This document shows, piece by piece, positions 8,468 through 15,970 of a stretch of DNA of 38,333 bases. The notes beneath the pieces are model-generated. The model did not search any database. It was not told where the DNA came from and was given only the letters and a program-made list of their open reading frames with translations. Every line of letters begins with the position of its first letter. The stretch's first letter is position 1. Both the position numbers and the translations under genes were made by a program. The DNA is from an uncultured Thalassotalea sp. (lineage in GTDB: Bacteria > Pseudomonadota > Gammaproteobacteria > Enterobacterales > Alteromonadaceae): assembly GCA_938075435.1 (NCBI GenBank), contig CALJHL010000065.1, forward strand, positions 1 through 38,333, read 5' to 3'.

Positions 8468-8599
8468 CAAGAAAATGTGTGTGGTTTAATACCGAGAGAG
8501 CAGCAAATATTAATATTGAAAGAGCAATTTGCAATCATACAAGAGCCTGCGTTAAGCTTAACGCCGCAATCACCGAAAAATAATTCACAAATAGCGTAA
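8468..8599 (+). repeat. Tandem repeat copy 2 (srkA 3' end remnant)
   Basis: Second unit. It matches copy 1 with an 8-nt deletion (AGTATTGG, copy 1 positions 8361-8368) and lacks the 11-bp slippage. The conserved part lies 129 bp (43 codons) after copy 1, so it is in the srkA frame and encodes ILILKEQFAI and then an undisturbed C-terminus to TAA at 8597-8599. It fills the gap between srkA and dsbA. Confidence 0.85.
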
Positions 8600-8623
8600 A
8601 AATTAGTAAGGATTTAAACACGA

Positions 8624-9259
8624 ATGAAAAAATTTATCAGCATGTTCCTAGTGGCATTGATGTTACCTTTAGCGGCCACTGCTGCAGATTATAAAGCAGG
8701 TACTCATTACAAAGTGGTAAACGAAAGCATCACAGCAAAAGCTGAAGTGCGTGAGTACTTCTCTTTTTATTGTCCACATTGTTTGAAATTTGAACCTTTC
8801 ATGAAAGACTTAGCTGCAGCATTACCTGCGGACACTACCTTTGAAAAAAACCACGTTGATTTCCTTCGTGCCGCTAGCCCACAAGTGCAATTTGAAATTA
8901 CTAAAGCACTTGTTGTTGCTATGCAGTTACCACAAAAAGAACAATTAATATCATCAATTTTTGATGCCATTCAAGTACAACGTAATCCTTTAGCGTCAAT
9001 GGCTGAACTGCGTAAAGTATTTGAAAAAAATGGTGTTGATGGCGATCAGTTTGAAAAACATATGAAAAGCTTTGGTGTAAATTCGAAAGCCAAGCAAATG
9101 AAAAAATTCCAAGATGATATGACTGCCAAAGGTGCTATTACCGGCGTACCAACAATTATTGTGAATGGTAAATATAAAGTAAATGCCGATAAATTAAGTC
9201 GTAGTGATTTTTTAAATGACTACAAAAATATAGTATTATATTTATTAACGCTTAAATAA
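8624..9259 (+). CDS. dsbA: Periplasmic thiol:disulfide oxidoreductase DsbA
   Basis: Introduces disulfide bonds in exported proteins. The 211 residues have a signal peptide (residues 1 to about 20, ending LAATAA) and a thioredoxin fold with active site Cys50-Pro-His-Cys53 (FYCPHC, the classical DsbA CPHC). The helical insertion is in the middle, and the cis-proline loop TGVPT lies near residue 174. An AAGGA ribosome site precedes the ATG. srkA-dsbA synteny is conserved in gammaproteobacteria. A strong terminator follows at 9281-9306. Its reoxidising partner DsbB is not in the window. Confidence 0.95.
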   Translation: MKKFISMFLVALMLPLAATAADYKAGTHYKVVNESITAKAEVREYFSFYCPHCLKFEPFMKDLAAALPADTTFEKNHVDFLRAASPQVQFEITKALVVAMQLPQKEQLISSIFDAIQVQRNPLASMAELRKVFEKNGVDGDQFEKHMKSFGVNSKAKQMKKFQDDMTAKGAITGVPTIIVNGKYKVNADKLSRSDFLNDYKNIVLYLLTLK

Positions 9260-9280
9260 TTAGATTTGAATATCGATTGA

Positions 9281-9306
9281 AGGCGCTCATAGAGCGCCTT
9301 TTTTTT
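9281..9306 (+). terminator. Rho-independent terminator after dsbA
   Basis: Stem AGGCGCTC / GAGCGCCT with a 4-nt loop, followed by a run of eight T. Textbook form, 21 nt after the dsbA stop. Confidence 0.9.
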
Positions 9307-9431
9307 ATACAGGGATTGTCTCGTTTTGGAATAAGTATCCTCGACAGGCAGGGATTGCCTGAAGAGAGGGTTTATAACTAAAATTTAGATACTGCTAGCA
9401 TAGGCTTAGCGAACATTTAATTTTAATGCTC

Positions 9432-10013
9432 TTAGCTAGCAATGTCCTGGTATAGCTGGCTGGCTAATTGTTCTAACACTTTTGCTTCCGGGTGGGTATG
9501 GGCGAAGGTTCTTAAGCCATATATGCCCATCAAAAAATAGCGAGCTAAATGGTCACTGTCTTTGTCACTAGGTATGCTTTTTTCAGCAATTGCGAGGGCA
9601 AACTTTTCTGCTAATGCCTGTTGCAACATTGACAAATTGTCACTAATAATCTGTTGAATTTCGTCATCTTGCTCTGCGATTTCATTCAATGCTTTCGTCA
9701 ATAAACAAGCTTGTGAACTATCGCAACTTACACACTCAGCCACAACATTATCAAGATACGCTTTTAAATTAACTAGGGTAGGCTGCGAGCCAGAAAAAAA
9801 TTGTTCAAACTCGGTTGTTCGATCGAGGCGATATTGCTCAAGCGCCGCCAACAATAATCCGCGTTTATTTTCAAAAGCACAGTATATCGACCCCGGATGT
9901 AATCCCGTTGCCGTTTTAAGATCTTGCATACTGGTTTTAGCATAACCTTTATGCATAAAGGCGTTCATCGCCGATCTTAGTACTTTTTCTTTATTAAATT
10001 CTGCATTACGCAT
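9432..10013 (-). CDS. TetR/AcrR-family repressor divergent from an Old Yellow Enzyme gene
   Basis: 193 residues. The N-terminal TetR helix-turn-helix spans about 8-55 (KVLRSAMNAFMHKGYAKTSM, then GLHPGSIYCAFENKRGLL). The C-terminal helical ligand domain has cysteines at AECVSCDSSQACLL, which could sense electrophiles as in NemR-like regulators. It is divergent from the flavin reductase gene at 10142 with 128 bp between. That gap contains three copies of a 16-bp palindrome, the likely binding sites. Control of itself and of the reductase is inferred from this layout. It could be called NemR-like, but orthology to E. coli NemR is unproven. Confidence 0.9.
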   Translation of the reverse strand: MRNAEFNKEKVLRSAMNAFMHKGYAKTSMQDLKTATGLHPGSIYCAFENKRGLLLAALEQYRLDRTTEFEQFFSGSQPTLVNLKAYLDNVVAECVSCDSSQACLLTKALNEIAEQDDEIQQIISDNLSMLQQALAEKFALAIAEKSIPSDKDSDHLARYFLMGIYGLRTFAHTHPEAKVLEQLASQLYQDIAS

Positions 10014-10058
10014 TATTTTTCATTCTATTTGCACTGGATTTATTGATTGTATCCAATT

Positions 10059-10126
10059 TTGAACGAACATTCAAAAATAATTCTTGAATGTTTATTCAAG
10101 AAAAGGTATCTTGAACGCATATTCAA
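10059..10126. promoter_or_regulatory. Three copies of a TetR-type operator between the repressor and reductase genes
   Basis: Sites TTGAACGAACATTCAA (10059-10074), TTGAATGTTTATTCAA (10084-10099) and TTGAACGCATATTCAA (10111-10126) share the form TTGAAyG-nn-yATTCAA, starting 25 and 27 bp apart. The flanks extend the first two (TTTTGAA/TTCAAAA and CTTGAAT/ATTCAAG). A promoter for the reductase (TTGAAT 10084-10089, 17-nt spacer, TATCTT 10107-10112) overlaps site 2 and lies before site 3, consistent with repression. Confidence 0.8.
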
Positions 10127-10141
10127 TAACGAGATGCCGAA

Positions 10142-11197
10142 ATGACTGATAATTTACTTAAGCCTTATGCCCTAAATAATACAATTAATTTAAATAACCG
10201 TATATTAATGGCGCCATTAACACGTTGTATGGCCGACGATGAATTAGTGCCAACGCAAGCTATGGCCGATTATTATGCCCGTCGAGCTGAAGCGGGTTTG
10301 ATTATTTCAGAAGCTGTGATTATTCGTCCTGACGGCCAAGGTTACCCCAACACACCTGGATTATTTAGTCAGCCACAAATCGAAGCGTGGCAAAGAGTTA
10401 CTTCAGCAGTACATAACAATGGCGGTAAAATATTTGCCCAGCTTTGGCATACTGGCCGGGTAGCTCATCCATATTTTTATGGTAAAGGTGATGATAATGC
10501 CGCGGTAATGGCACCATCAGCCATTGCTGTTGAAGGTAGCGTACCAAGAATGCGTGAACTGACCTATAAAACGCCAAAAGCAGTTACCGTTGAGGAAATT
10601 AACTTATTAGTCTCTGATTATGCACAAGCTGCCAAAAACGCGATTGCTGCTGGTTTTGATGGGGTCGAAATTCATGGCGCTAATGGCTATCTTATTGATC
10701 AGTTTTTACATCATGACAGTAACCGTCGTACTGATGATTATGGCGGTAGTAGCGAAAACATGAGTCGTTTTGCTTTGCAGGTAGTTGATGCCATTATTGA
10801 TCAAGTCGGTAATGATAGAACTGCGTTAAGAGTGTCACCTGGAGCCTATTTTAATATCGCTGGTGATAGCCGAGACCGTGAGGTATTTGATTATCTACTA
10901 CCAGAGTTAGAAAAGCGTAATTTGGCATTTCTTCATATTGGTATATTTGACGATAGTATGGAGTTTGATTATTTAGGCGGTCGTGCTTCAAGTTATGTTC
11001 GAGCGAACTATAATAAAACCTTAGTGGGTGTTGGAAGTTACAGTGCAGAAACCGCAAGTAGTGCGATAGATAACAACAAGTTTGATCTTATCGCAATTGG
11101 TAGACCATTTATTGCTAACCCAGATTATGTCGCGAAAATTCGAAATAATGAGCCATTAGTCAACTACTCTGAAGACATGTTAGCTATCCTAGTTTAA
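10142..11197 (+). CDS. Old Yellow Enzyme family alkene reductase (NemA-like)
   Basis: FMN-dependent, NADPH-using ene-reductase that reduces activated C=C bonds of electrophiles such as enones, maleimides or nitro compounds; cytosolic. The 351-residue TIM barrel shows RILMAPLTRC near the N-terminus, AQLWHTGRVAH, GFDGVEIHGANGYLIDQFL with the His-x-x-Asn substrate pair, the following NRRTDDYGGS, and IAIGRPFIANPDY binding the FMN phosphate. All are hallmarks of the classical OYE class that includes NemA and XenB-type enzymes. It is divergent from a TetR repressor with triple operators, so induction by reactive electrophiles is likely. A long hairpin terminator follows at 11223-11260. Confidence 0.93.
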   Translation: MTDNLLKPYALNNTINLNNRILMAPLTRCMADDELVPTQAMADYYARRAEAGLIISEAVIIRPDGQGYPNTPGLFSQPQIEAWQRVTSAVHNNGGKIFAQLWHTGRVAHPYFYGKGDDNAAVMAPSAIAVEGSVPRMRELTYKTPKAVTVEEINLLVSDYAQAAKNAIAAGFDGVEIHGANGYLIDQFLHHDSNRRTDDYGGSSENMSRFALQVVDAIIDQVGNDRTALRVSPGAYFNIAGDSRDREVFDYLLPELEKRNLAFLHIGIFDDSMEFDYLGGRASSYVRANYNKTLVGVGSYSAETASSAIDNNKFDLIAIGRPFIANPDYVAKIRNNEPLVNYSEDMLAILV

Positions 11198-11222
11198 CTC
11201 AGTTTAATTCAGCGGGTTAGTG

Positions 11223-11260
11223 AAAACCGGAGGCTGGCAAACGGCCGGCTTCTGGTTTTA
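11223..11260 (+). terminator. Terminator after the ene-reductase gene, possibly bidirectional
   Basis: A 15-bp stem (AAACCGGAGGCTGGC / GCCGGCTTCTGGTTT, with three G-T pairs) and a 5-nt loop. Its 3' arm ends in TTTTA. Read on the minus strand it also ends in TTTT, so it may serve the convergent deacetylase gene. Confidence 0.75.
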
Positions 11261-11285
11261 CGGTTAGCTACTTTGCTATCAATAA

Positions 11286-12062
11286 CTATTTCATACTATC
11301 TGCATATTTCATCAAATTTATATATGAATCTACATGATAGCTATCGCGATTATTCGTTAAAAAAGTTAACAACTCGGCATGAGCCTCGGACGTAACGGAT
11401 AAATAATCCCCACCCACACCATGGAAAATAATATTGACTAACAATATGTCAGAGGGAATATTGTTAATATACTCGATTAATTGCTTGCCGGTTGAATTGC
11501 TTGGATCCCATATAAGTGAAAATCTTTTATCAGCCCCATGCCCTTTAATTGCTGTAAAAAGATTATTGACTGTACTGAGATACTCTTCACCACCGACCAG
11601 CAAATCTCCGCAGGGAACGGTATAAGTACGTTCGGTTTTACCATCAATAGCTTTGAGAAAGGTATTCGCAGTCGTTAGCTCCTCAATCATTTGTGTGACG
11701 CTGTAATTATCAAGATCGTGATGTTTTGGCACCCACTGTCTATCTGGAAGAGAGGCTCGGCACGGATGATAGATACTATGATTGCCTAGTTCATGGCCAT
11801 TTTTTGCTGCCGCTCGCCACTCTGCCATTCGTGCATTCATTACTGAGGAATTTGAAGTGATATAAAAGGATGCCTTTAGATTATGTTTATCCAGCTCGGG
11901 AATGGCATTGTCTAATTGACTGTTGAGGGCATCATCATAGGAAAGACTTACCGCTAATTTTCCTCCTCCAGGCCATGTGAATTCCTTGCTTTGTTCTTGT
12001 GAGCTGCTAGATACTGAAAACAGTATGGCTAACAACAACAAGATGGTTTTTATAAAAATCAT
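11286..12062 (-). CDS. Secreted polysaccharide deacetylase-family protein
   Basis: 258 residues with a signal peptide (about residues 1-21, IFIKTILLLLAILFSVSSSS). A NodB-type carbohydrate esterase 4 domain follows, with SYDDAL (catalytic and metal Asp pair) near residues 41-46 and ELGNHSIYHPC giving the H-x3-H metal ligands near 95. Such enzymes remove acetyl groups from chitin-like or peptidoglycan sugars outside the cytoplasm. The short AWRAAAKNGHE segment before the histidines is typical. It is monocistronic with 141 bp upstream. It is not close to the XrtA deacetylase at 37205, which is of a different subfamily. The substrate cannot be told. Confidence 0.85.
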   Translation of the reverse strand: MIFIKTILLLLAILFSVSSSSQEQSKEFTWPGGGKLAVSLSYDDALNSQLDNAIPELDKHNLKASFYITSNSSVMNARMAEWRAAAKNGHELGNHSIYHPCRASLPDRQWVPKHHDLDNYSVTQMIEELTTANTFLKAIDGKTERTYTVPCGDLLVGGEEYLSTVNNLFTAIKGHGADKRFSLIWDPSNSTGKQLIEYINNIPSDILLVNIIFHGVGGDYLSVTSEAHAELLTFLTNNRDSYHVDSYINLMKYADSMK

Positions 12063-12203
12063 TTGAATTTCGCTCCAAGCTCTGCAGTTTAAAAGGCAAA
12101 ACTCTTAGTCTTAGTAGTTTACCTTGATAAACTCTAACTTACCTTAATAGTCTTAAATTTCAAAATATTAACATAGGGCTGACGGATGTCGTAGGCAAAG
12201 CAC

Positions 12204-12887
12204 CTAGGTAATATCTGGCCGTTTTAGTTCTTGTTGGTATTGCCTATGCAACCGATAACTGAGCCCCGTGGCAATAACACATAGCATTGCGCTTGCCCCT
12301 ATTTGCCAATAAGACATCATTTGTATACCACTGCCCGCTAAAGCAAATATTGCCATTTGTGGAAAGAAGCCTAAATAGGATGCGAAGATAAACTTATTCG
12401 CATCAATCGCGCCAACACCCGAGCATAGGTTTAATAAAAAATTATTACCGGCAGGAATAAGGCGGATGATAAAGGTCTTTTGAAAAGTATCTTTTTGCAG
12501 AAAGTTATTAAATATAGCAACCTTGTCACTTAAGCGTGTTAACACTAATGGTCGGACAATAAACCTTGCCGTGTAAAAGGTGATACTACAGCCGATTGCG
12601 GCCGCCAACGTGGCAATAAAGGTACCTTGCCACATACCAAAGGCATAGCCCGCAGTAAAGGCAGCCACTTGCCTTGGCAAGCCACAACTCGTTGCTAACG
12701 CGATGATAGCGAAGAAATAAATAATGCCGCTAAGACCATTATGCTTAATGGTGCCATTTACCCATTGTTGATCAAAATGAGTAAACAGTCCGGAAAAGTG
12801 CAGCAGCAATGCAATTAAGGTACTGGCGACAAGAAACAATAATACCACTTGTGTTTTGGGCCAATTGTTTTTAATAAAATTTCTCAT
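12204..12887 (-). CDS. TVP38/TMEM64 (DedA-like, VTT domain) inner-membrane protein
   Basis: About 227 residues from the ATG at 12887. A GTG at 12905 in frame would add six residues and overlap the upstream nuclease gene by 7 nt; neither start has a clear ribosome site. It has about six hydrophobic segments: an N-terminal helix (VVLLFLVASTLIALLLHF), the ATSCGLPRQVAAFTAGYAFG re-entrant motif of SNARE-associated/VTT proteins, and the partner motif NNFLLNLCSGVGAIDANKF. Members are proposed lipid scramblases or flippases. It is translationally close to the nuclease gene upstream, suggesting one transcript. The substrate is unknown. Confidence 0.85.
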   Translation of the reverse strand: MRNFIKNNWPKTQVVLLFLVASTLIALLLHFSGLFTHFDQQWVNGTIKHNGLSGIIYFFAIIALATSCGLPRQVAAFTAGYAFGMWQGTFIATLAAAIGCSITFYTARFIVRPLVLTRLSDKVAIFNNFLQKDTFQKTFIIRLIPAGNNFLLNLCSGVGAIDANKFIFASYLGFFPQMAIFALAGSGIQMMSYWQIGASAMLCVIATGLSYRLHRQYQQELKRPDIT

Positions 12888-12898
12888 CAAGGCGCTGC

Positions 12899-13327
12899 TT
12901 AACACCAGCTACGGCGTTTGCCGCCAGCGTAGATATAGCCATGACCATGTTGTATTAATAACTCGGCTAGATTTTCCCCATCAATATAAACATCAGCCAG
13001 TAAGCGAAAATATTTGCCCCGTTCAATGTTTTTTAATTCAATGATTTCGGCATCGGCAAGTTTTTGTTGAGTAAAGGTTTTAGCGCTCAGAGCGAGTTTT
13101 TTTTCTATCGAACATTGACTACGCAGCTCGGGAGTATCAACCCCTTTAATACGGATTGAGGTATTAGCACCTATGATACTAGGCCAATCCTTAATGTTTA
13201 CTTTAAACGTGTCGCCATCGTAAACACTGGCAATATCATAAACACGAATATCGCCATAGTTACTGGCATTGCTGGCGTAACTGGGAATAAAAAATAACAA
13301 ACAGATTAATGCTAGGGCAAACTTCAT
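12899..13327 (-). CDS. Secreted staphylococcal-nuclease-like (thermonuclease) protein
   Basis: About 142 residues from the ATG at 13327, which gives a clean signal peptide (MKFALALICLLFFIPSYA); an ATG at 13345 would add six residues before it. The SNase OB-fold is complete: VYDGDTFKV (calcium Asp), IRIKGVDTPEL (Arg and Glu of the active site), and YFRLLADVYIDG containing the second arginine, then NLAELLIQHGHGY. Calcium-dependent cleavage of DNA/RNA in the periplasm or outside the cell is expected. The C-terminus GGKRRSWC ends on a cysteine, and an earlier Cys in RSQCSIEKK might pair with it. It is followed directly by the VTT protein gene. Confidence 0.88.
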   Translation of the reverse strand: MKFALALICLLFFIPSYASNASNYGDIRVYDIASVYDGDTFKVNIKDWPSIIGANTSIRIKGVDTPELRSQCSIEKKLALSAKTFTQQKLADAEIIELKNIERGKYFRLLADVYIDGENLAELLIQHGHGYIYAGGKRRSWC

Positions 13328-13391
13328 AGGACTACTTAACGGCATGGGAAAATACGAACAGCTAACTCACTAAAGATAAATTAAAGCGAGT

Positions 13392-14066
13392 TTATTTAGT
13401 TGGGCAAATAATAACTTTTTTGGCTTCAATAAACTGTTGTTTTTTGTTATTACCCACATAGCTAACGCTGCCTTCAATCAGGACCTGTTGATGTAATTGG
13501 GCTTTCTTGGCAAAGTACTCGGCGGTTTTCCCCCACAGGTGCACTAAACGTTGAATTTTTTGGCCTTTAAAATGATGATTAGCCTCACTAAAACCGGGTT
13601 CATTTATGGTGACGGTAAATTCTGCCAAGCTGACGTTATTTTCGGTTTTCACCAATTTTATCTCTGAGTCGACGGTGGCGTTGCAAATGAGTTGGTTAAC
13701 GCCATTATGAACGCCTTTACCTAACACCGATAAACTTTCAACTTGAATAACATCTTTGCTTTGGCTTTTACTGGTTGCCAGAGCACCATGTAACATAATT
13801 AATTGGCCTTTGTCGGCAAAGAGAAAATGTTGCTCTACATTTTGCCCTTCAAAATGACATTGATGGTAGCTGGTCCAGTCTTTAAAAGAGTTGGATTTTT
13901 TATCAAACCAAGAGTGATTGGTGGCGATAACAAATTCTGCAATTGGCACAACAGGGTTTGCCCGGTAGCGGATTTCAGGTTTAGCAACTAAGTTACCGGC
14001 CAGAATAACATGGCATTGTTGTTTGCTTTCTTGAGGTTCTGGCACGCTGCGAGTTTTATCGGTCAT
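13392..14066 (-). CDS. Protein with two tandem SSB-like OB-folds
   Basis: 224 residues. Residues about 17-118 read as an SSB OB-fold (HVILAGNLVAKPEIRYR, FVIATNHSWFDKKSN, WTSYHQCHFEG, then LIMLHGALAT). Residues about 122-222 repeat the pattern (QLICNATVDSEIKLVK, EFTVTINEPGF, QRLVHLWGKTAEYFAKKA, QQVLIEGSVSYVG). Canonical SSB is about 170-200 residues with one OB-fold and an acidic DDDIPF-type tail; here there are two folds and the end is KKVIICPTK with no acidic tip. It probably binds single-stranded DNA but may not recruit the usual SSB partners. It is upstream of the secreted nuclease gene, on the same strand and 64 nt away. Confidence 0.75.
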   Translation of the reverse strand: MTDKTRSVPEPQESKQQCHVILAGNLVAKPEIRYRANPVVPIAEFVIATNHSWFDKKSNSFKDWTSYHQCHFEGQNVEQHFLFADKGQLIMLHGALATSKSQSKDVIQVESLSVLGKGVHNGVNQLICNATVDSEIKLVKTENNVSLAEFTVTINEPGFSEANHHFKGQKIQRLVHLWGKTAEYFAKKAQLHQQVLIEGSVSYVGNNKKQQFIEAKKVIICPTK

Positions 14067-14159
14067 GGTAAATTTAATTAGTTAGCAAGTGGCTAATATA
14101 ATAGGAAATTTGGCGTTGGAATAAAACACATTTTTATGATCTGCTTGATCATTATTTTT

Positions 14160-15560
14160 TTAGGGTTTAACTCGGCCGGCCCAAGCAATAATAAATGCTA
14201 ATGTGAATGGAATAATTCGCTCTAAATAATCACCTGGTGCAGAAGGGAATAAACTTAAAATTACCGACAACGCAAAGCCAGTAAAAATAGCGGTAAAAGC
14301 ATACCTTCCATCGACAGACTTACTGATCACTTTTATGATCAATAATGGTCCAAATGCGGCGCCAAGAGCATTCCAAGCAAATAACACTCTCGAGAAAATG
14401 TCATCGGGCGCGTACAGGGCAATAAGCATCGAAATAACACACATAATAACAACCGTTAACCGTGAATATAACAGGCTATTTTTGTTGTTTTTATTTTCAC
14501 TAATATCATAAGAAATAGCCGATGCTGAAACCAATAACTGACTATCTGCGGTCGACATGATGGCGGATAAAATTGCGGCAATAATAATACCGGCAACAAC
14601 CGGAGGGAACAGTAAATTAGTGACTTCAAGTAAAGCTTGTTCACTATTTGCTATCGGCTCGATTAGCACCTTGGCACACCAGCCAACAATCAGCATGCCG
14701 ATTATGACAATCGCCGACCAACCAATAGCAATGGCTTTAGCTTGTTGTACCGATTTTTCATCGCGTAATGCCATCATTCTGTTTACTACATGCGGTTGTC
14801 CTGGGTGGCCAAGACCTATTCCGCCAAGTCCAAACACGAACCCTATTGCCATAATGCCGGTATGCTCACCGGTGAAACTCATCTGTGTTTCTGTGTAGGC
14901 AATATGCATTTGTTGCCATAATTCTATTGGTCCACCAATGGCAATTAAGCCAGCAATTGGTAGTAAAAGACCGGCTGCTGCCATCAATAAGCCTTGTAAG
15001 GTATCGGTTATGCTCACCGCCCAAAAACCGCCAAGCAAGGTATACACAAGTATGATAGTTGTGCCTAATAATATGCTGCCTTCCATTGATACATCAAAGG
15101 TACTAGCAAACGTTGTGCCAGCGGCTTGAAATTGTGCGGCAATATAAAAGGTAAAGGCAATAACGATACAAAGAGAAGCCAATACGGTGATTGGTTTAGT
15201 GAGGTTGCCACTGCCTTTAGCGAGTAGCTCAGTTAAGGTAACCGACTGCTCTGCTGCAGCTTTTTTTTGTAATTTTGGCGCAAGCCATAGCCAGTTAAAC
15301 ATGTAACCACCGACAACAGCGAAGACAATCCAAATGGCAGACAAGCCCATTACATAAGCAGCGCCACTCATACCCAGTAAGGTCCATGCTGAAGACGCAC
15401 TGGCGGCAGAGCTAATTGCCGCAACCCAAGGACCTAAACCACGACCACCAATAAAGTAATCTTCAGTAGAGCTGGTTTTTTGGTTGGCATAAAAGCCAAT
15501 GCCAATAAGAATAAGTTTATAAACGACAAGGGTAATGAGAACGGTAGTGGTGTAATCCAT
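14160..15560 (-). CDS. Sodium:solute symporter family protein (PutP-like)
   Basis: About 466 residues from the ATG at 15560 (MDYTTTVLITLVVYKLIL). A TTG at 15611 would add 17 polar residues unlike the family, so I reject it. It has about 13 membrane helices of the LeuT-like SSS family. The TSSTEDYFIGGRGLGP entry loop is followed by SSAASASSAWTLLGMSGAAY, which matches the sodium/proline symporter branch, and by YTLLGGFWAVSITDTLQGLL and MSTADSQLLVSASAISYDI with the conserved Na+ site residues. Likely substrate is proline or a related amino acid or osmolyte; this is inference from similarity to PutP. No catabolic partner gene is adjacent. Confidence 0.88.
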   Translation of the reverse strand: MDYTTTVLITLVVYKLILIGIGFYANQKTSSTEDYFIGGRGLGPWVAAISSAASASSAWTLLGMSGAAYVMGLSAIWIVFAVVGGYMFNWLWLAPKLQKKAAAEQSVTLTELLAKGSGNLTKPITVLASLCIVIAFTFYIAAQFQAAGTTFASTFDVSMEGSILLGTTIILVYTLLGGFWAVSITDTLQGLLMAAAGLLLPIAGLIAIGGPIELWQQMHIAYTETQMSFTGEHTGIMAIGFVFGLGGIGLGHPGQPHVVNRMMALRDEKSVQQAKAIAIGWSAIVIIGMLIVGWCAKVLIEPIANSEQALLEVTNLLFPPVVAGIIIAAILSAIMSTADSQLLVSASAISYDISENKNNKNSLLYSRLTVVIMCVISMLIALYAPDDIFSRVLFAWNALGAAFGPLLIIKVISKSVDGRYAFTAIFTGFALSVILSLFPSAPGDYLERIIPFTLAFIIAWAGRVKP

Positions 15561-15847
15561 GATATTTTTATTTTTATTATTGGAGTTGATTCGAGGATAA
15601 CAATTTAACAAGGCAATTACATCAAACGTGGTTGCTAAATGGCAAAAGTATGCCTCTTAAGTGCTTAGTGATTTTGCGCTTAAAAATGGGCCGTTTATTT
15701 AGCATGTTTGTCTTTGCCTCAAGCCTATAGAACCTTTGAAATCATAACAATGGTAACTGCAAGTCGTCCATAAGATCACAACAATACTTTTAGTTGATAA
15801 AATTTAAAATTTTATGCATGTTATTAAAAACAATAAGAAATACAGCG

Positions 15848-15946
15848 ATGGATAAGCAATTACCTAAACCATTTATGTTCACCTTGTCTTTGATTCAAGG
15901 GATATTACTCACTCTTATATATCGAAGTGTTGATAGTCAATCTTAG
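15848..15946 (+). pseudogene. Severed N-terminal segment of the DUF4153 gene, ending at an in-frame TAG
   Basis: ATG at 15848 opens 32 codons (starting MDKQLPKPFMFTLSLIQG) that end at TAG 15944-15946. The segment is exactly in frame with the downstream reading frame starting at 15971 and resembles the usual beginning of DUF4153 proteins. The codons after the stop read PGSESIWL, and DUF4153 proteins typically have a WPG...WL motif here, so TAG most simply arose from TGG (Trp). Confidence 0.75.
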
Positions 15947-15970
15947 CCGGGTTCAGAGTCTATTTGGCTA

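Noticed and set aside
8365-8583. 72-codon frame spanning the srkA tail repeats
   Set aside because: It is produced by the tandem duplication itself (the NINIERA and TRACVKLNAAIT units repeat) and is out of the srkA frame; no ribosome site.
9307-9380. CAGGC-AGGGATT-GCCTG palindrome plus repeated CAGGGATTG phrases (also near 17644 and 20691) as a dispersed repeat family
   Set aside because: Only the short word CAGGGATTG is shared and the surroundings differ. One of the occurrences lies inside the OMP signal peptide region. Not enough to call a repeat family from this window.
14136-14159. ATGATC/GATCAT hairpin with T tract as a terminator
   Set aside because: The T tract follows only on the plus strand, where no gene ends. 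The stem is 6 bp, so chance is likely.
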